Positions 26,598-35,958 of a stretch of 64,000 nt of DNA are shown here, piece after piece. The translations under genes and the position numbers were made by a program. The notes beneath the pieces were generated by a model, which had not been told where the DNA came from, did not search any database, and saw only the letters and a program-made list of their open reading frames with translations. This stretch comes from Angelobacter sp036557225 (GTDB lineage: Bacteria > Acidobacteriota > Terriglobia > Terriglobales > Acidobacteriaceae). The first letter of the stretch is position 1. Every line of letters starts with the position of its first letter. The stretch is taken from positions 1 to 64,000 of the forward strand of contig DATBHX010000038.1 of assembly GCA_036557225.1 (NCBI GenBank). The letters run 5' to 3'.

Positions 26598-27007
26598 TGT
26601 CTAATCCTTTGCTTGAACTTTATTTGGCAACGCTAGACATCGGAAGAAGTGGCAGACGATTGGCAGACGACCGGAAGGGTAGCGTAAGAAATAAGATGCC
26701 GGAATAGCGATATGGGTACGGTTACCTAAGGACATGCCTGTCGCCTCTTGAACCATGCTTCAAGACTTGCTTTCAATGGATTGGACACTTCCGGTTCGGG
26801 AATAGAACGGGAATCGGGTGCCTGCCTCGTCGATTGATCGCCATAACATCCAGAATTCTGCACAGTTCCTGGTGCAATTGAAGATCGGGGCGCTGCCGGT
26901 ATGCACCAAAAGAATCATCCCTAAAACCGCGCTCAGGTTACCAGAGTCACGTTGTTCCAGAGGGATGAAATGGGCTTGAATAGGCTTTGAAGATTGCTTA
27001 GAACCTC
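26598..27007. promoter_or_regulatory. Divergent promoter region, no gene seen
   Basis: About 410 bases between a minus-strand and a plus-strand gene. It contains GGTTACCTAAGG near 26720 (compare 23625) and a small inverted repeat CTTGAA-CCATGC-TTCAAG near 26749-26766. No matching promoter consensus is clear. Confidence 0.4.
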
Positions 27008-28486
27008 ATGAGAATACGACGTTTACGCCTTGCGTTGTGTCTGATGCCGGTGCTCCTGGTGACGATTGCCCGGAGCATGTCGGCTGCCGCCGCTGTTGCC
27101 GACAAGGACGAGCACTTCCCGGTAACCTCAACATCGAAGCCCGCCGCGCACTATTTTGAGACCGGCATGGTGCACTATGAAAACCATCGCTGGAATTTTG
27201 CTTTGCGCGACTGGCGTGAAGCCGTGCAACTGGATCCGAACTTCGCGCTGGCTTACACCTGGATTTGTTTCACCACGACCGATCCTGCGGAAGAGAGCAA
27301 GGATCGCGCTGCCGCCAAGGCACTCCTGGATACAGCCACGCCGGCTGAGCAGTTGATGATCCGCTGGATGGCGGGCGTCCATGAGAACCACTATGTTCAG
27401 GGCATACAAGCCATGAATGACCTGGCGCAGATGTTTCCGCACGATAAGCGCCTGAATTTCCTGATCGGCTATTGGCTTTACAAGCAGGATGAATACGAGC
27501 ATTCGCGGACCTTTACCTTGAAGGCGCTGGATGCAGACCAGAAGTACGCCACGGCGTATAACCAGCTGGGCTATCTGTATTCTCGTGTACGCGAGTATGA
27601 CAAAGCGATCGAGGCGATGGAGAAGTATGTAAAACTCCTGCCCAACGAGCCGAACCCGCATGATTCGTACGGCGAGATGCTGCGGCTCTCCGGGCGATTT
27701 GACGATGCGCTGGCCCAATACCATATTGCGCTGAAGATTGATCCAACGTTTTATATCTCGCAAAAAGAGCTGGGAGAGACCTACGCGTTGATGGGGCAGG
27801 GCGAACGCGCGCGCGAGGAGTATGCCAAGGCCGTCCAGGAAGCGCCCGGCAGCGGCTTGAAAGCGGAGTACATGCAGAAGGCGGCCATGACCTGGCTGCG
27901 CGAGCAGAAGTTTGAGGAAGCCGACAAAGCATATGCCGAGGCCGCCGCCAGCGCCCACGAGATGGGGCAATGGGTGTGGGAGGCGCGTGCCTATCGCATC
28001 AAGGCCATGTATCAGCCGGACCGGGCGGTTGCGCTGGAAGACCTGAATCGAGCAGACAGTCTCTTGACCGAAAAAAGCCAGCTGCTGGCCGAATCTGATC
28101 TGGATGAAGAGCGGGCGCGCATCCTGCGTGTGCGTGTGGAGAAGGCGGTTGCAGCGAATGACCTGGCGGCCGCAAGAAAGATACTGGGTGAGCTGGAGAA
28201 GATGGGCGCTTCAGGCTCCATCAGCATTCAAAGGAGCTACGCCGGCGCCGCCGGAACGCTCCTGCTGGCGCAAAAGAAATATCGCGACGCCATTGCGCAG
28301 CTGGAGCAGGACTTCGTGAATCCGATCTCGATCAAGCTGTTGGTGCTCGCATACCAGAAGGACGGCGATAAAGCCAAGGCTGATGAGTGGCGCAAACGGC
28401 TGATCGATTGGAAGATCCCGATGGTGGAAGAGGCACTGACGGTGTTTGCTTTCCGCGCGCAGCAGGGAGTCGTGGCGAAGAAGTAA
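27008..28486 (+). CDS. Exported tetratricopeptide-repeat protein
   Basis: A 492-residue protein with a signal peptide (about 1-29) followed by tandem TPR helices. Clear units: AYNQLGYLYSRVREYDKAIEAMEKYVKLLP, PHDSYGEMLRLSGRFDDALAQYHIALKIDP and ELGETYALMGQGERAREEYAKAVQEAP-type spacing at about 180-285, with further degenerate units to the end. TPRs mediate protein contacts in the periplasm. The partner is unknown; the Lhr gene follows after 71 bases but has no evident link. Confidence 0.88.
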   Translation: MRIRRLRLALCLMPVLLVTIARSMSAAAAVADKDEHFPVTSTSKPAAHYFETGMVHYENHRWNFALRDWREAVQLDPNFALAYTWICFTTTDPAEESKDRAAAKALLDTATPAEQLMIRWMAGVHENHYVQGIQAMNDLAQMFPHDKRLNFLIGYWLYKQDEYEHSRTFTLKALDADQKYATAYNQLGYLYSRVREYDKAIEAMEKYVKLLPNEPNPHDSYGEMLRLSGRFDDALAQYHIALKIDPTFYISQKELGETYALMGQGERAREEYAKAVQEAPGSGLKAEYMQKAAMTWLREQKFEEADKAYAEAAASAHEMGQWVWEARAYRIKAMYQPDRAVALEDLNRADSLLTEKSQLLAESDLDEERARILRVRVEKAVAANDLAAARKILGELEKMGASGSISIQRSYAGAAGTLLLAQKKYRDAIAQLEQDFVNPISIKLLVLAYQKDGDKAKADEWRKRLIDWKIPMVEEALTVFAFRAQQGVVAKK

Positions 28487-28557
28487 AGGGCCTCCGAGGA
28501 ACTGGTGCCGAGAGCGTTGTAGCGAAAATTTAACGAAACTTCTGCTATAATCGTTCA

Positions 28558-31500
28558 ATGCATTCCCCTGTCCCTGAAACCCTGGCCTGGGCGCATCCCC
28601 TGGTGCAGGAGTGGTTCACCAACAAGTTTGGAACGCCTACAGAGCCTCAGGAAGCAGGCTGGCCGCACATCCTGGCCGGACGGACCACGCTCATCTCCGC
28701 GCCTACAGGTTCAGGCAAGACGCTGGCTGCGTTTCTGATCTGTATAGACCGGCTGGTGCGCAAAGCACTGAGCGGCGGGCTCACAGACCGCACGGAGATT
28801 CTCTACATATCGCCGCTGAAGGCCCTGGGCAACGATATACAGAAGAACCTGGAAGGGCCGCTGAGCGAGATCACAGCGCTGGCTGGAGAAAAAGGACTGC
28901 TGATGCCGGAGATCCGGACAGCCGTGCGTACCGGCGACACGCTCACCCATGAACGCCAGAAGATGCTGAAGCGGCCTCCACACATTCTGGTGACGACGCC
29001 GGAGTCGCTCTACATTCTGCTCACTGCGCAGCGCAGCCGCGGCATTCTGAGCGAAGTGAACACCATTATCGTGGACGAAATTCACGCCGTGGCCGACGAC
29101 AAGCGCGGCGCGCATCTGACACTCTCTCTCGAGCGACTGGACACGCTCACCGGCAGCCGGGCCACGCGAATCGGTCTTTCGGCGACGCAGAAGCCGATTG
29201 AAACCGTTGCGCATTTCCTGACCGGCAACAACAGGCCTGATCCGGTGGTGGTAAATGTCGGGCACAAACGCGCGATGGACCTGGCCATTGAAGTTCCGGG
29301 GCAGGAGCTTGGGCCGGTCGCCAGCAACGAGCTTTGGGACGAAGTTTATGACCGCATCACGCAGCTGGTGCAGGAGCATCGTTCCACGCTGGTCTTTGTC
29401 AACACGCGAAGGCTGGTGGAGCGTGTGGCCTTCAACCTAGCTGAGCGGCTGGGTGAAAACGTTGTGGGCGCGCACCATGGCAGCCTGGCGCGCAAGCTGC
29501 GTCTGGACGCCGAGACCAAGTTAAAAAACGGCGAGCTGAAGGTGCTGGTGGCGACGGCTTCGCTGGAGCTGGGCATTGATATCGGCCACGTGGATCTGGT
29601 GGCGCATATCGGTTCGCCGCGCTCGATTGCGGTTGCGCTGCAGCGCTTTGGCCGCTCCGGACACTGGCGCGGCGCCACGCCCAAAGGCCGCTTCTTTCCC
29701 ACCACGCGCGATGAGCTTCTGGAGTGTGCCGCGCTGGTGCGCTCCATCCATCAGGGTGAGCTGGACCGGTTGATTATTCCCGAAGCCCCGTTCGACGTGC
29801 TGGCGCAGCAGATTGTGGCTGCATGTTCGGCGGAAGAGTGGGGTGAAGACGAGCTGTTTGATCTTGTTCGGCGCGCTTATCCATACCGCGATCTCGAGCG
29901 CAAAGATTTTGACGATCTGTTGGCCATGCTGGCGGATGGCATTGCTTCCCAGCGAGGGCGGTTCGGCGCCTATCTCTATCGCGACCAGGTGAACAAGCGG
30001 CTCAAGGCGAGGCGCGGGGCGCGGATGATCGCCATCATGAATGGCGGGGCGATTCCGGAGACTGCGTTGTACTCGGTGGTGGCGGAGCCGGACGGAACTG
30101 TGGTCGGCACGCTGCATGAAGACTTTGCCGTTGAGAGCATGAAGGGCGACATTGTTCTGCTGGGCAACATGAGTTGGCGCATACGCCGCGTGGAAGCTGC
30201 AGGACGAATCCTGGTGGAAGACGCGCATGGCGCCCCGCCGACGATTCCGTTCTGGCTGGGCGAAGCGCCGGGGCGGACCGAAGAGCTTTCCCATCAGTTG
30301 GGCGAGCTGCGGCGGAAGATCAGCGATCTCACGCCGAACACCGTGCCTGGGTTTGTGAACCAGAAATCCCCTGAGGTGCTGGCAGCGGTGGAGTGGCTCA
30401 AGCAGGAGTGCGGGCTTGATGATTCCGGAGCGGAGCAGGCGATCGAATACATTGTCACCGGCCGGACCGTGCTGGGCGCGGTGCCGACGTCAGACACGGT
30501 GATCGCCGAGCGCTTCTTTGACGAGGGCGGAGGCATGCAGCTGGTGGTGCATGCTCCGTTTGGCGCGCGCATCAACAAGGCCTGGGGACTGTCGCTCCGC
30601 AAGCGTTTCTGCGTCTCATTCAACTTTGAACTGCAGGCGGCGGCCACGGACAACGGAGTGAATATCGCACTGGCCGAGCAGCACAGCTTCCCGCTGGCCG
30701 ATGTTTTCCACTTCCTGCATGAGAATTCAGTGAAAGAAGTTTTGCAGCAGGCGGCGCTGCTCTCGCCGCTGCTGGAGACGCGCTGGCGCTGGGACGCGAA
30801 CCGCTCGCTGGCTCTGCTGCGTTACTGGAATGGCAAGAAGATACCGCTGCAGGTGCAGAGAACGCGTTCGGCCGATCTGCTGGCTTCGGTGTTTCCTGAC
30901 GTGGCGCAATGCCAGGAAAACGCTGATGGGCCCATTCGCGTGCCCGACCATCCGCTGGTGCGTGAGGTGATGAAAGATATCTTCCAGGAAGCGCTGGATC
31001 TGGAAGGCCTGAAGAGCGTGCTGCGCAAGATTAATTCCGGCGCGATCAAATGCATTGCCGTCGATACGCCAGTACCATCGGTCTTCTCGCACGAGATTCT
31101 GAACAGCAATCCCTACGCGTATCTGGATGACGCTCCGCTGGAAGAGCGACGGGCACGCGCGGTGGAGATGCGGCGGACACTGCCCGAGTCCGTCTTGCAG
31201 GAGGTGGGAGCGCTTGATCCGGCGGCAATTGCCGAGGTTCAGACGGGAGCATGGCCGGATGTGCGCGATGCGGATGAACTGGCTGATACGTTGCATACGC
31301 TGATCGCGCTGCCGGAAGGTTTTGCCCCTGAAGGTCATCGGGCGCCGCAGGAGACGTGGCAGCCCATGTTTGAGGTGTTGCGGAGGTCGAATCGGGCAAG
31401 CAGGGCGCGAGTACCTGAAGCATTGTCCATCGCAGGCGAGGGCGCCTGCGGTCCACAATCATCGTGGAGCGCAGCCGCCACCGGCTGCGGTGAAAGAACC

Positions 31501-32961
31501 TTTTGGGTCTCGGCGGAGAAAGCGAAGGCCTTCCGTGCGATCTATCCTCAAGCACCATTTGAAGATCAATTACCTGAAGTCGCGGGCGAAACGCCGTCCG
31601 TCGAGGACGCGTTGAAAGCCATGGTAACCGGCTGGCTGGCGCACCTTGGACCAACCACAGCTTCAGCTCTCGCGGAGATACTCAACTTACCAACAGGCGA
31701 GATCGACAAGACGCTGTTGCGGATCGAATCAACCGGGCTGATCTTGCGCGGGCACTTTACCGGCAAACCGACGGCCGAAGCAGCGAACGCCGACGGCGCA
31801 CTTGCCGGATTGGAATGGTGCGAACGTCGATTGCTGGCGCGCATTCACCGGCTCACACTCGGATCGCTGCGTAAGCAGATTGAGCCGGTTACAGCTGCAG
31901 TGTTCATGCGCTGGCTGCTTCGCTGGCAGCATGTTTCTCCCGGCTCACAGACACGCGCGGAGCATGGCACGCTGCAGGTATTGCGCCAGTTGCAGGGATT
32001 TGAGATCCCGGCGAGCGCGTGGGAGCGGCAGGTATTGGCGCGGCGCATCAGCGATTACGATCCCAAACTGTTGGACCAGCTTTCACTGACGGGGCAAGTG
32101 GGCTGGGGAAGGCTCTCACCGCATCCGGCGATGCTGGAGGATTCCTCAGGCGGCGGGCGGCGTGTGGTCCCGACCAGCGTTGCGCCGATTACCTTCTTTG
32201 TTCGCGATGAGGCGGAATGGATGGCGCTGCCCAACGTGCGTACTGCGCACCACGAAGCCGAGCAGGAAGTGCGCGGGTTGGGTCCGGGGGCGCGCGAGGT
32301 ACTGAGCTTCCTGCGGACACGAGGCGCTTCGTTCTTTGCGGATATTGTTCGCGGCACGGACAAATTGAAATCGGAAATCGAGACAGCACTGTGGGAGCTG
32401 GTAGCGGCAGGGCTGGTAACGGCCGATGGGTTCGATAACCTGCGCGCTTTGATCGATCCCAAGCGGCGTTCCGGGCAGGGAAGTGGTAAGACAAACCGTC
32501 CGCGGCACAGCGCGGGGCGTTGGTCACTCCTTCATCCGCTGCATGGCGATGACGGCGGCAAAGCGATGGAATCGGTCTGCCGTGTGCTGCTGGAGCGCTA
32601 CGGTGTGGTCTTTCGCGAACTACTGGTACGCGAAAGCATGCTGCCGCGCTGGCGCGATCTGCTGATCACCTTCCGGAGGCTCGAAGATCGTGGTGAAATT
32701 CGCGGAGGAAGGTTTGTCAGCGGGTTTATTGGCGAGCAGTTTGCATTGCCGATCGCCGTGGAATCGCTGCGCGCGATGAAGGGCCTTCCGCCCAGCGGCG
32801 AGATCATTACGATCTCAGCGGCGGACCCATTGAACCTTGCCGGGATCGTCGTGCCGGGCGAACGCGTAGCAGCGATTTCCGGCAAACACGTCAGTTTCCG
32901 TGATGGCGTTCTGGTGGAGACGCCGGAGATGCAGCCCATCAATATTGCGAGCCGGCAATGA
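28558..32961 (+). CDS. lhr: Large ATP-dependent helicase, Lhr family
   Basis: A 1467-residue superfamily 2 helicase. Motif I APTGSGKT is near residue 46, motif II DEIH lies in IIVDEIHAVADDKRGAH, motif III is SAT, and motif VI is in LQRFGRSGHWRGATPKGR. The Lhr-specific winged-helix and large C-terminal domains follow, ending with ISGKHVSFRDG-type residues. Lhr proteins unwind RNA:DNA hybrids and are linked to DNA repair. Residues about 958-978 are encoded by an inserted palindromic element (see the repeat at 31431). The stop overlaps the start of a 57-residue gene. Confidence 0.95.
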   Translation: MHSPVPETLAWAHPLVQEWFTNKFGTPTEPQEAGWPHILAGRTTLISAPTGSGKTLAAFLICIDRLVRKALSGGLTDRTEILYISPLKALGNDIQKNLEGPLSEITALAGEKGLLMPEIRTAVRTGDTLTHERQKMLKRPPHILVTTPESLYILLTAQRSRGILSEVNTIIVDEIHAVADDKRGAHLTLSLERLDTLTGSRATRIGLSATQKPIETVAHFLTGNNRPDPVVVNVGHKRAMDLAIEVPGQELGPVASNELWDEVYDRITQLVQEHRSTLVFVNTRRLVERVAFNLAERLGENVVGAHHGSLARKLRLDAETKLKNGELKVLVATASLELGIDIGHVDLVAHIGSPRSIAVALQRFGRSGHWRGATPKGRFFPTTRDELLECAALVRSIHQGELDRLIIPEAPFDVLAQQIVAACSAEEWGEDELFDLVRRAYPYRDLERKDFDDLLAMLADGIASQRGRFGAYLYRDQVNKRLKARRGARMIAIMNGGAIPETALYSVVAEPDGTVVGTLHEDFAVESMKGDIVLLGNMSWRIRRVEAAGRILVEDAHGAPPTIPFWLGEAPGRTEELSHQLGELRRKISDLTPNTVPGFVNQKSPEVLAAVEWLKQECGLDDSGAEQAIEYIVTGRTVLGAVPTSDTVIAERFFDEGGGMQLVVHAPFGARINKAWGLSLRKRFCVSFNFELQAAATDNGVNIALAEQHSFPLADVFHFLHENSVKEVLQQAALLSPLLETRWRWDANRSLALLRYWNGKKIPLQVQRTRSADLLASVFPDVAQCQENADGPIRVPDHPLVREVMKDIFQEALDLEGLKSVLRKINSGAIKCIAVDTPVPSVFSHEILNSNPYAYLDDAPLEERRARAVEMRRTLPESVLQEVGALDPAAIAEVQTGAWPDVRDADELADTLHTLIALPEGFAPEGHRAPQETWQPMFEVLRRSNRASRARVPEALSIAGEGACGPQSSWSAAATGCGERTFWVSAEKAKAFRAIYPQAPFEDQLPEVAGETPSVEDALKAMVTGWLAHLGPTTASALAEILNLPTGEIDKTLLRIESTGLILRGHFTGKPTAEAANADGALAGLEWCERRLLARIHRLTLGSLRKQIEPVTAAVFMRWLLRWQHVSPGSQTRAEHGTLQVLRQLQGFEIPASAWERQVLARRISDYDPKLLDQLSLTGQVGWGRLSPHPAMLEDSSGGGRRVVPTSVAPITFFVRDEAEWMALPNVRTAHHEAEQEVRGLGPGAREVLSFLRTRGASFFADIVRGTDKLKSEIETALWELVAAGLVTADGFDNLRALIDPKRRSGQGSGKTNRPRHSAGRWSLLHPLHGDDGGKAMESVCRVLLERYGVVFRELLVRESMLPRWRDLLITFRRLEDRGEIRGGRFVSGFIGEQFALPIAVESLRAMKGLPPSGEIITISAADPLNLAGIVVPGERVAAISGKHVSFRDGVLVETPEMQPINIASRQ
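31431..31491. repeat. Palindromic element inserted in frame inside the lhr gene
   Basis: Two hairpins in series: CGCAGGCG-AGGG-CGCCTGCG and CGCAGCCG-CCAC-CGGCTGCG, each with an 8-bp perfect stem. The first half matches 8713-8739 on the opposite strand with one mismatch. It encodes a Gly/Ala/Cys/Ser-rich patch unlike the surrounding sequence and keeps the reading frame. Confidence 0.75.
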
Positions 32962-33131
32962 GCAACGACAATGAGTTGGTCGAAGGCGAAGACTATTATC
33001 TGGAGAATGGTAAGTGGGTCTTCACCACGAAATATCTTTTGGATCGAGGATTTTGCTGCCAGTCAGGGTGCCGGCACTGTCCGTATGGGTTTCGGCGGCA
33101 GGATTCGCAGCAGATTTCGGATAGCAAATAG
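32958..33131 (+). CDS. 57-residue Cys-rich protein, DUF5522-like
   Basis: Starts inside the helicase stop codon (ATGA), so it is translationally coupled. The protein has the DUF5522 signature: YYLENGKWVFTTKYLLDRG followed by CCQSGCRHCPYG, with Cys33, 34, 38 and 41. The four Cys residues suggest a metal or iron-sulfur site; function unknown. Its stop codon lies at the edge of the inverted repeat at 33130-33196. Confidence 0.8.
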   Translation: MSNDNELVEGEDYYLENGKWVFTTKYLLDRGFCCQSGCRHCPYGFRRQDSQQISDSK

Positions 33132-33196
33132 CAACTGGCAAATAGCAATTAGCCAATGCTCGGCGTAGCGAACGGTTTGGCTAATTGCTAGTTGCT
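33130..33196. repeat. AT-rich inverted repeat (TAGCAATTAGC family), copy 2
   Basis: Left arm 33130-33155 (with AATAGCAATTAGCCA) and right arm 33178-33196 (TGGCTAATTGCTAGTTGCT) form a stem across the whole gap between two convergent genes. It could serve as a bidirectional terminator. Related to 19925-20025. Confidence 0.7.
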
Positions 33197-33197
33197 T

Positions 33198-34445
33198 TTA
33201 TTCGTATCGCAATGCAATCACCGGATCGAGCCTCGCGGCCTTCATGGCAGGATAGATTCCGAAGAAAAGTCCTACGCTGCTGGCAACCGCAACCGCCAGA
33301 AAGATGGCCCAAATCGGCACCGATGAGGGAACATGGGCCAGCTTGATGAGAAAGCTGAAGATCAAAGACAAAACCACGCCCAGAATACCGCCAATGCCGG
33401 TCAACGTCATGGCCTCGGTAATAAACTGGAAGCTGATATCTCGCTTGCGTGCGCCAATGGCCTTGCGCACGCCAATTTCCCGCGTCCGCTCCGTGACCGA
33501 CATTAGCATGATATTCATCACGCCAACGCCGCCCACCAGAAGTCCGATTGACACGATACCGACAACCAGCTGAAAAATGCCTGCCATGATGTCCCGAAAC
33601 TGAATGCCCAGTTGCTCGGCGCTGCTGATGCCAAAATTATCGGGCGCGTTCGGCGGCACGCGGCGACGCAACCTTAGCAGACCGCGAATCTGGTCTTCCG
33701 CCACACTCTTCATCCCAGGATAAGCCTGGGCGATGAAAACAACCTCGTCATCCTGCGGATAATGCTTCTTGTAGGTGCGATAGGGAATAAAAACTTCTAC
33801 ATCGCCCGCCTGGTTGAGCGTACTCTTCTTTTTGTCAAACACGCCGATCACGGTGTAAAGGTTGCCATCCACCAGCAACTGTTTGCCTTCGGCGGTTTCA
33901 TCGGGGAAGAGGCTTTTTTCCGCGTCATACCCGATCACCACCACGTCTTCACGGTGGAGGTCTTCCTGGTCGGTATAAAAGCGGCCTTCTTTCATCTTGC
34001 CGTTGACCACCTCAGCATAGCTTGAGGTCATGCCGCGAAAGACGATGTTGGTAAGTTCGTGATTCTTGTAACGCGCGGTGCGGATAGGCTGGGGCTGGTC
34101 GCCGATGCGCGCCAGGATTTCCATGACCACGTCTTTTACCGCCGGAAGCTGTTCCTTCATCGCGACGCCGTCGTCATACGTCAACACCTTGCGTGTGCGC
34201 TCTTCCGGCGAGAGCCTGCCAAAGCGGATCCCCGGCTCAAATTTCAGGACAAAAAGATTGTCGACACCAAACTCATTGAGTGAATCCTGAACACCTTTCT
34301 CGAAGCCGAGCAAAACGGAAGCCACAATGATCGCGACCATGGTGCCGATCACCACGCCCAGCACGGTGAGAAAAGACCGCACCTTGTGGGTCCGGATCGT
34401 CTCCAGCGCCATCTTGATGTCTTCAATGATCAGCTTGGACTGCAT
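33198..34445 (-). CDS. FtsX/MacB-like ABC transporter permease (second of pair)
   Basis: A 415-residue protein with a first transmembrane helix near residues 22-45 (VRSFLTVLGVVIGTMVAIIVASVL), a MacB-type periplasmic domain of about 200 residues, and three C-terminal helices with the FtsX motif MLMSVTERTREIGVRKAIGARKRDI. It is separated by two bases from the preceding permease gene. Such permeases act with a MacB-like ATPase, which is not adjacent; a MacA-like adaptor is at 5.9-7.1 kb. Substrate unknown. Confidence 0.93.
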   Translation of the reverse strand: MQSKLIIEDIKMALETIRTHKVRSFLTVLGVVIGTMVAIIVASVLLGFEKGVQDSLNEFGVDNLFVLKFEPGIRFGRLSPEERTRKVLTYDDGVAMKEQLPAVKDVVMEILARIGDQPQPIRTARYKNHELTNIVFRGMTSSYAEVVNGKMKEGRFYTDQEDLHREDVVVIGYDAEKSLFPDETAEGKQLLVDGNLYTVIGVFDKKKSTLNQAGDVEVFIPYRTYKKHYPQDDEVVFIAQAYPGMKSVAEDQIRGLLRLRRRVPPNAPDNFGISSAEQLGIQFRDIMAGIFQLVVGIVSIGLLVGGVGVMNIMLMSVTERTREIGVRKAIGARKRDISFQFITEAMTLTGIGGILGVVLSLIFSFLIKLAHVPSSVPIWAIFLAVAVASSVGLFFGIYPAMKAARLDPVIALRYE

Positions 34446-34447
34446 GA

Positions 34448-35701
34448 CTAGGTTTCAAACCTCAGTGCTTCAATTGGATTCAGTTTTGACGCCTTGTAAG
34501 CCGGATACACGCCAAAAAACACTCCGATCAATCCCGCCGTCACCACTCCGATGATGACCCAGCGAATCGGGAGGTCCATGGGAAATGAGGTGAGACGCCC
34601 GACGGCAAACGCGATCACCGCCGCGGCCACCACACCAAGCACTCCCCCGATCGTCGCCATCACACCGGACTCAACCAGGAATTGGAGAAGCACATCGCGC
34701 CGCGTCGCACCCAGCGATTTACGCACTCCAATTTCCCGCGTCCGTTCTGTGACGCTCGCCAGCATGATGTTCATAATTACAATGCCGCCAATCACCAGAA
34801 AAATGGCGACAATAAAAATCGACGCGCTCGCCAGATTGCCGGTCACGCTGTTGTAGAGCTCCATGATGCTGGAAGGCTCAACCACGCCGAACGTATCATC
34901 CTGTCTCGGTTTCAGGTGCCGTCGCGCGCGCATCAGCATGCGCGCTTCATCTTCCGCCGGCGCCATCAGGTCAGCAGAGATCGCTTTCACGTTGATGTTC
35001 ATGGTCACGTCGCTGCCGTACGCCTTGCGCCAAGTCTGGATCGGTATATAGACAAAGCTGTCCTGCGACTGTCCAAAAGCGCTGCCCAGCTCCTTGGCCA
35101 CGCCTACCACTTCATACTCTTCACCATCGATATAAATGGATTTCCCAATCGGATCGGTGCCGGTAAAGAAACGCTTGGCCACATCCACGCCGATCATCGT
35201 CACATTGGCGCGGTGCATATCGTCGGCTTCGCTGATGTAGCGGCCGATGGCAGCCTCTTCCTTGTCAATGCCGCCCATGTTGGCCGTTACGCCGCGCACG
35301 TCAATGTCTTCAATCGTCTCTGTTTTGTATTTGACCTTGCCCAGCCGCCTGACTTCCAGGCCTACCGAGTCAGCCAGGGACATATTGTCGCGAACGTACT
35401 CATAGTCGTCCCAGGTAACGTTTTTGTTGGACCGCGCCAGCTTGACGTACTGCTCCGCGCTGGTGATCAGCGGGAAGCGCATCACCAGAAAAACGTTGGA
35501 CCCGAAATCGGCCACTTTTTCCGCCACGTATTTGTTGGCGCCCTGCACCATGGAAACCACCACAATCAGCGTGCACACGGAAAGGATGACGCCCAGCAGG
35601 GTCAAAAACGAGCGCAGCTTGTGCTGGCGCAGCGTTTCCAGTGCGATCATCGTCGGCTCTTTTAGTGATACGCCCCGGCGTGGGCTCTTTTTCATTGGCA
35701 T
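34448..35701 (-). CDS. FtsX/MacB-like ABC transporter permease (first of pair)
   Basis: A 417-residue paralogue of the following gene, with the same topology: LRSFLTLLGVILSVCTLIVVVSMV near residue 30, a periplasmic MacB_PCD domain, and MLASVTERTREIGVRKSLGATRRDV. The start is ATG 35701; later Met codons at 35695 and 35650 are also possible, and no strong ribosome-binding site distinguishes them. The pair is co-transcribed and perhaps forms a heterodimer. Confidence 0.92.
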   Translation of the reverse strand: MPMKKSPRRGVSLKEPTMIALETLRQHKLRSFLTLLGVILSVCTLIVVVSMVQGANKYVAEKVADFGSNVFLVMRFPLITSAEQYVKLARSNKNVTWDDYEYVRDNMSLADSVGLEVRRLGKVKYKTETIEDIDVRGVTANMGGIDKEEAAIGRYISEADDMHRANVTMIGVDVAKRFFTGTDPIGKSIYIDGEEYEVVGVAKELGSAFGQSQDSFVYIPIQTWRKAYGSDVTMNINVKAISADLMAPAEDEARMLMRARRHLKPRQDDTFGVVEPSSIMELYNSVTGNLASASIFIVAIFLVIGGIVIMNIMLASVTERTREIGVRKSLGATRRDVLLQFLVESGVMATIGGVLGVVAAAVIAFAVGRLTSFPMDLPIRWVIIGVVTAGLIGVFFGVYPAYKASKLNPIEALRFET

Positions 35702-35881
35702 AGGCTTGACGGCTCTAACTGGGGAGTTTCCACTTCCAGTGTATTACGACCCCTTAGGTAAGACGAAAATTAACGCAAATAGTTCCATTTTCCCGAAGTC
35801 GTCTGTTTTTTTGACGGACGCCAACTGCTTTCGTTTGACGATCCTACCCAGGTCGGGGGAAAATAGGGTTAACCATCACGT

Positions 35882-35958
35882 GGGCCTGTGGCGCAGTTTG
35901 GGAGCGCGCTTCCATGGCATGGAAGAGGTCGTCGGTTCGATCCCGACCAGGTCCACCA
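35882..35958 (+). tRNA. tRNA-Ala (anticodon GGC)
   Basis: Full cloverleaf of 77 bases: acceptor GGGCCTG with CAGGTCC, D-arm with GCGC stems, anticodon stem CTTCC/GGAAG with loop ATGGCAT (anticodon GGC, reading GCC), T-arm GTCGG-TTCGATC-CCGAC, and encoded CCA end. Confidence 0.95.

Noticed and set aside
31431..31491. CRISPR-like repeat
   Set aside because: Only two different hairpins, with no regular spacers; it is coding sequence.
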